This document shows positions 62,884 to 64,000 of a stretch of DNA of 64,000 nt, piece after piece. The notes beneath the pieces are model-generated. The model did not search any database. It saw only the letters and a program-made list of their open reading frames with translations, and was not told the origin of the DNA. Within the stretch, counting starts at the first letter, position 1. Each line of letters starts with the position of its first letter. The position numbers were made by a program, and so were the translations under genes. Source of the stretch: Rhizobium sp. BK376 (GTDB taxonomy: Bacteria; Pseudomonadota; Alphaproteobacteria; Rhizobiales; Rhizobiaceae); NCBI RefSeq assembly GCF_004341625.1, contig NZ_SLZG01000003.1, positions 247,045 to 311,044 of the forward strand, written 5' to 3'.

Positions 62884-63813
62884 CTAGGTCAGCGCGCCGG
62901 CCGTCTGCGGCTTGATGCCGTTCCCGCGCCTGCGCAGGAAGTCGATCAGAGCTCTGAGCTTGGCCGGCACGCGCCGGCGGTCAGCATAGTAGAGCGTCAG
63001 GCCCGCAAGATCGGGGCTCCAGTCGGAAAGAATGCGAACCAGGCGCCCATCATCCAGGAAGCGGTCGATATAGCCGTTGATCATATAGGCAATGCCGATG
63101 CCGTCGAGTGCCGCCTGTGTCAGCGCCGCTGAATCGTTGAGAATGAGGCGGCCGCTGACCGCGAGTTCGATCTTCTCTCCGTCTTTCTCGAATTCCCACC
63201 GCTCGATCTGGCCGCTGCTCGAATGGCGGAAACTGATGCAATTGTGATTGAGCAGATCTCGCGGATGTCTCGGCACGCCATAGCGCGCGAGATAGTCGGG
63301 TGCCGCAATGATGTGCGCATCGATCGCGGGGCCGATCTTGAGGGCGACCATATCCTTCTGCACCAGATCGCCGAAGCGGATGCCGGCGTCGAACCCTTCG
63401 CCGACGATGTCGACCAGCGACGCTTCGATACGCACCTCCAGCCCGATATCCGGATACGCGTCGAGAAAATCGCGCAGGATCGGCTGGAGCGCTATCATAT
63501 AGCCTGCCCGCGCGACATTGATGCGCAGCAACCCGGCAGGCCGATCCGATGCTTCGCCAAGCTCGGCTGCTGCAGCCGTCAGATCGCGCACGGCAGGAAC
63601 GACACGTTCGAGATAGCGTGAACCCGCTTCCGTCAGACTGACGCTTCGCGTCGTGCGGTTGAAGAGGGCGAGCCGCATCCGCTGTTCCAGCTTGCTGATC
63701 GACTGGCTGACGGCGGAAGGCGAAACGCCGAGCCGCACGGCTGCTGCTGAAAAGCTCTTTTCTTCGGCGACGATGACGAAAGTCACCAAGCCATCCAGCA
63801 TGTCCTGACGCAT
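62884..63813 (-). CDS. LysR-family regulator
   Basis: The 309-residue product has an N-terminal winged helix (VAEEKSFSAAAVRLGVSPSA, VSQSISKLEQRMRLALFNRT) and a periplasmic-binding-protein-like effector domain (LRINVARAGYMIALQPILRD). Most such proteins activate a divergent gene; here that is the SDR gene starting at 63936, 122 bases away. Its inducer is unknown. Confidence 0.94.
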   Translation of the reverse strand: MRQDMLDGLVTFVIVAEEKSFSAAAVRLGVSPSAVSQSISKLEQRMRLALFNRTTRSVSLTEAGSRYLERVVPAVRDLTAAAAELGEASDRPAGLLRINVARAGYMIALQPILRDFLDAYPDIGLEVRIEASLVDIVGEGFDAGIRFGDLVQKDMVALKIGPAIDAHIIAAPDYLARYGVPRHPRDLLNHNCISFRHSSSGQIERWEFEKDGEKIELAVSGRLILNDSAALTQAALDGIGIAYMINGYIDRFLDDGRLVRILSDWSPDLAGLTLYYADRRRVPAKLRALIDFLRRRGNGIKPQTAGALT

Positions 63814-63935
63814 GAAATCCTCCGCTGCCGGATCGAGATTAATCAGTTTTTCTAAAAAGGGTATCGTCCATTGATCAGATTATCGAAAATGTCGGGACGG
63901 TTTATCTTCCTCCTGCCCAACAAGGAGTATTGCCG

Positions 63936-64000
63936 ATGCCAGACACCAAGACATTCTTCATCACCGGCGTATCGACCGGTTTCGGTCGTGCGCTCGCTGA
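63936..64000 (+). CDS. SDR-family oxidoreductase (3' truncated by window)
   Basis: Only 21 full codons are visible: MPDTKTFFITGVSTGFGRAL, whose TGVSTGFGR matches the TGxxxGxG cofactor motif of short-chain dehydrogenases. An AGGAG lies 11 bases ahead of the ATG. It is divergent from the LysR gene, which probably regulates it. Confidence 0.85.
   Translation, partial: MPDTKTFFITGVSTGFGRALA

Noticed and set aside
1..64000. CRISPR array, insertion sequence or prophage
   Set aside because: No regularly spaced repeats, transposase motifs or phage structural genes were found on reading the window.

Overview
This window looks like core chromosome of a Rhizobium species, probably of the R. leguminosarum / R. 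etli group. The evidence is the gene order (glnD-murJ; tsaB-rimI-fur/mur-plsC-miaB-phoH-ybeY-corC-lnt-praR-metK-trmB; rpmH-rnpA-yidC with engB and argB nearby), high-GC codon use, GC-rich intergenic mosaic repeats of the kind known from Rhizobium, a ROSE-type RNA thermometer ahead of a small heat-shock gene, and a GGAAC-N16-CGTT promoter of the alphaproteobacterial general stress response. I see no prophage, insertion sequence, CRISPR array or plasmid function.

Layout. 1-8.8 kb: glnD (5' end cut off), murJ, an M15-type peptidase gene that runs antisense into the end of murJ, a repeat-filled gap of about 1 kb, a VOC protein, trpS, a second mosaic repeat, a universal stress protein and an Nfu iron-sulfur carrier. 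8.9-20 kb: a dense plus-strand run for tRNA modification (tsaB, miaB, trmB), N-terminal acetylation (rimI), metal regulation (fur/mur), phospholipid and lipoprotein acylation (plsC, lnt), RNA maturation (phoH, ybeY), the PraR-like regulator and metK. 20-29 kb: a heat-shock pair with its RNA thermometer, a nucleoside hydrolase and a ribokinase on either side of a Cache chemoreceptor, rmuC, and a soluble globin-coupled transducer. 29-38.6 kb: def and fmt-truA with a VapBC-like toxin-antitoxin pair between them, dapE and dapD, a LOG-family protein, a four-EF-hand exported protein, a HAD phosphatase and an isocitrate-lyase-superfamily enzyme.

38.6-49 kb: a DHA2 efflux pump, argB, an ECF sigma / RskA-type anti-sigma / fasciclin cassette with a shared candidate promoter motif, engB, a lytic transglycosylase, a von Willebrand A protein, and yidC-rnpA-rpmH read from a good sigma-70 promoter. 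The usual rpmH-rnpA-yidC-engB-argB row is thus split by opposite-strand units. 49-54.3 kb: a second membrane chemoreceptor, a histidine kinase with no adjacent response regulator, tRNA-Arg(ACG), and two small genes, one behind a general-stress promoter. 54.4-64 kb: a more variable set holding a 1-Cys peroxiredoxin, a persulfide dioxygenase-rhodanese fusion, SnoaL-like and lipocalin-like proteins, a MarR/DHA2 efflux operon with a perfect 14-bp inverted-repeat operator, a low-complexity Ser/Thr/Asp protein, an SDR / methyltransferase / TetR group, and a LysR gene divergent from an SDR gene cut by the window edge.

The points most worth following are the ROSE thermometer, the SigK-RskA-fasciclin-like circuit, the small general-stress gene, the antisense overlap at the end of murJ, and the uncharacterised palindrome cluster at 5.2-5.7 kb. 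I found no clearly new multi-gene system. All family assignments come from reading sequence motifs; no database search was run.
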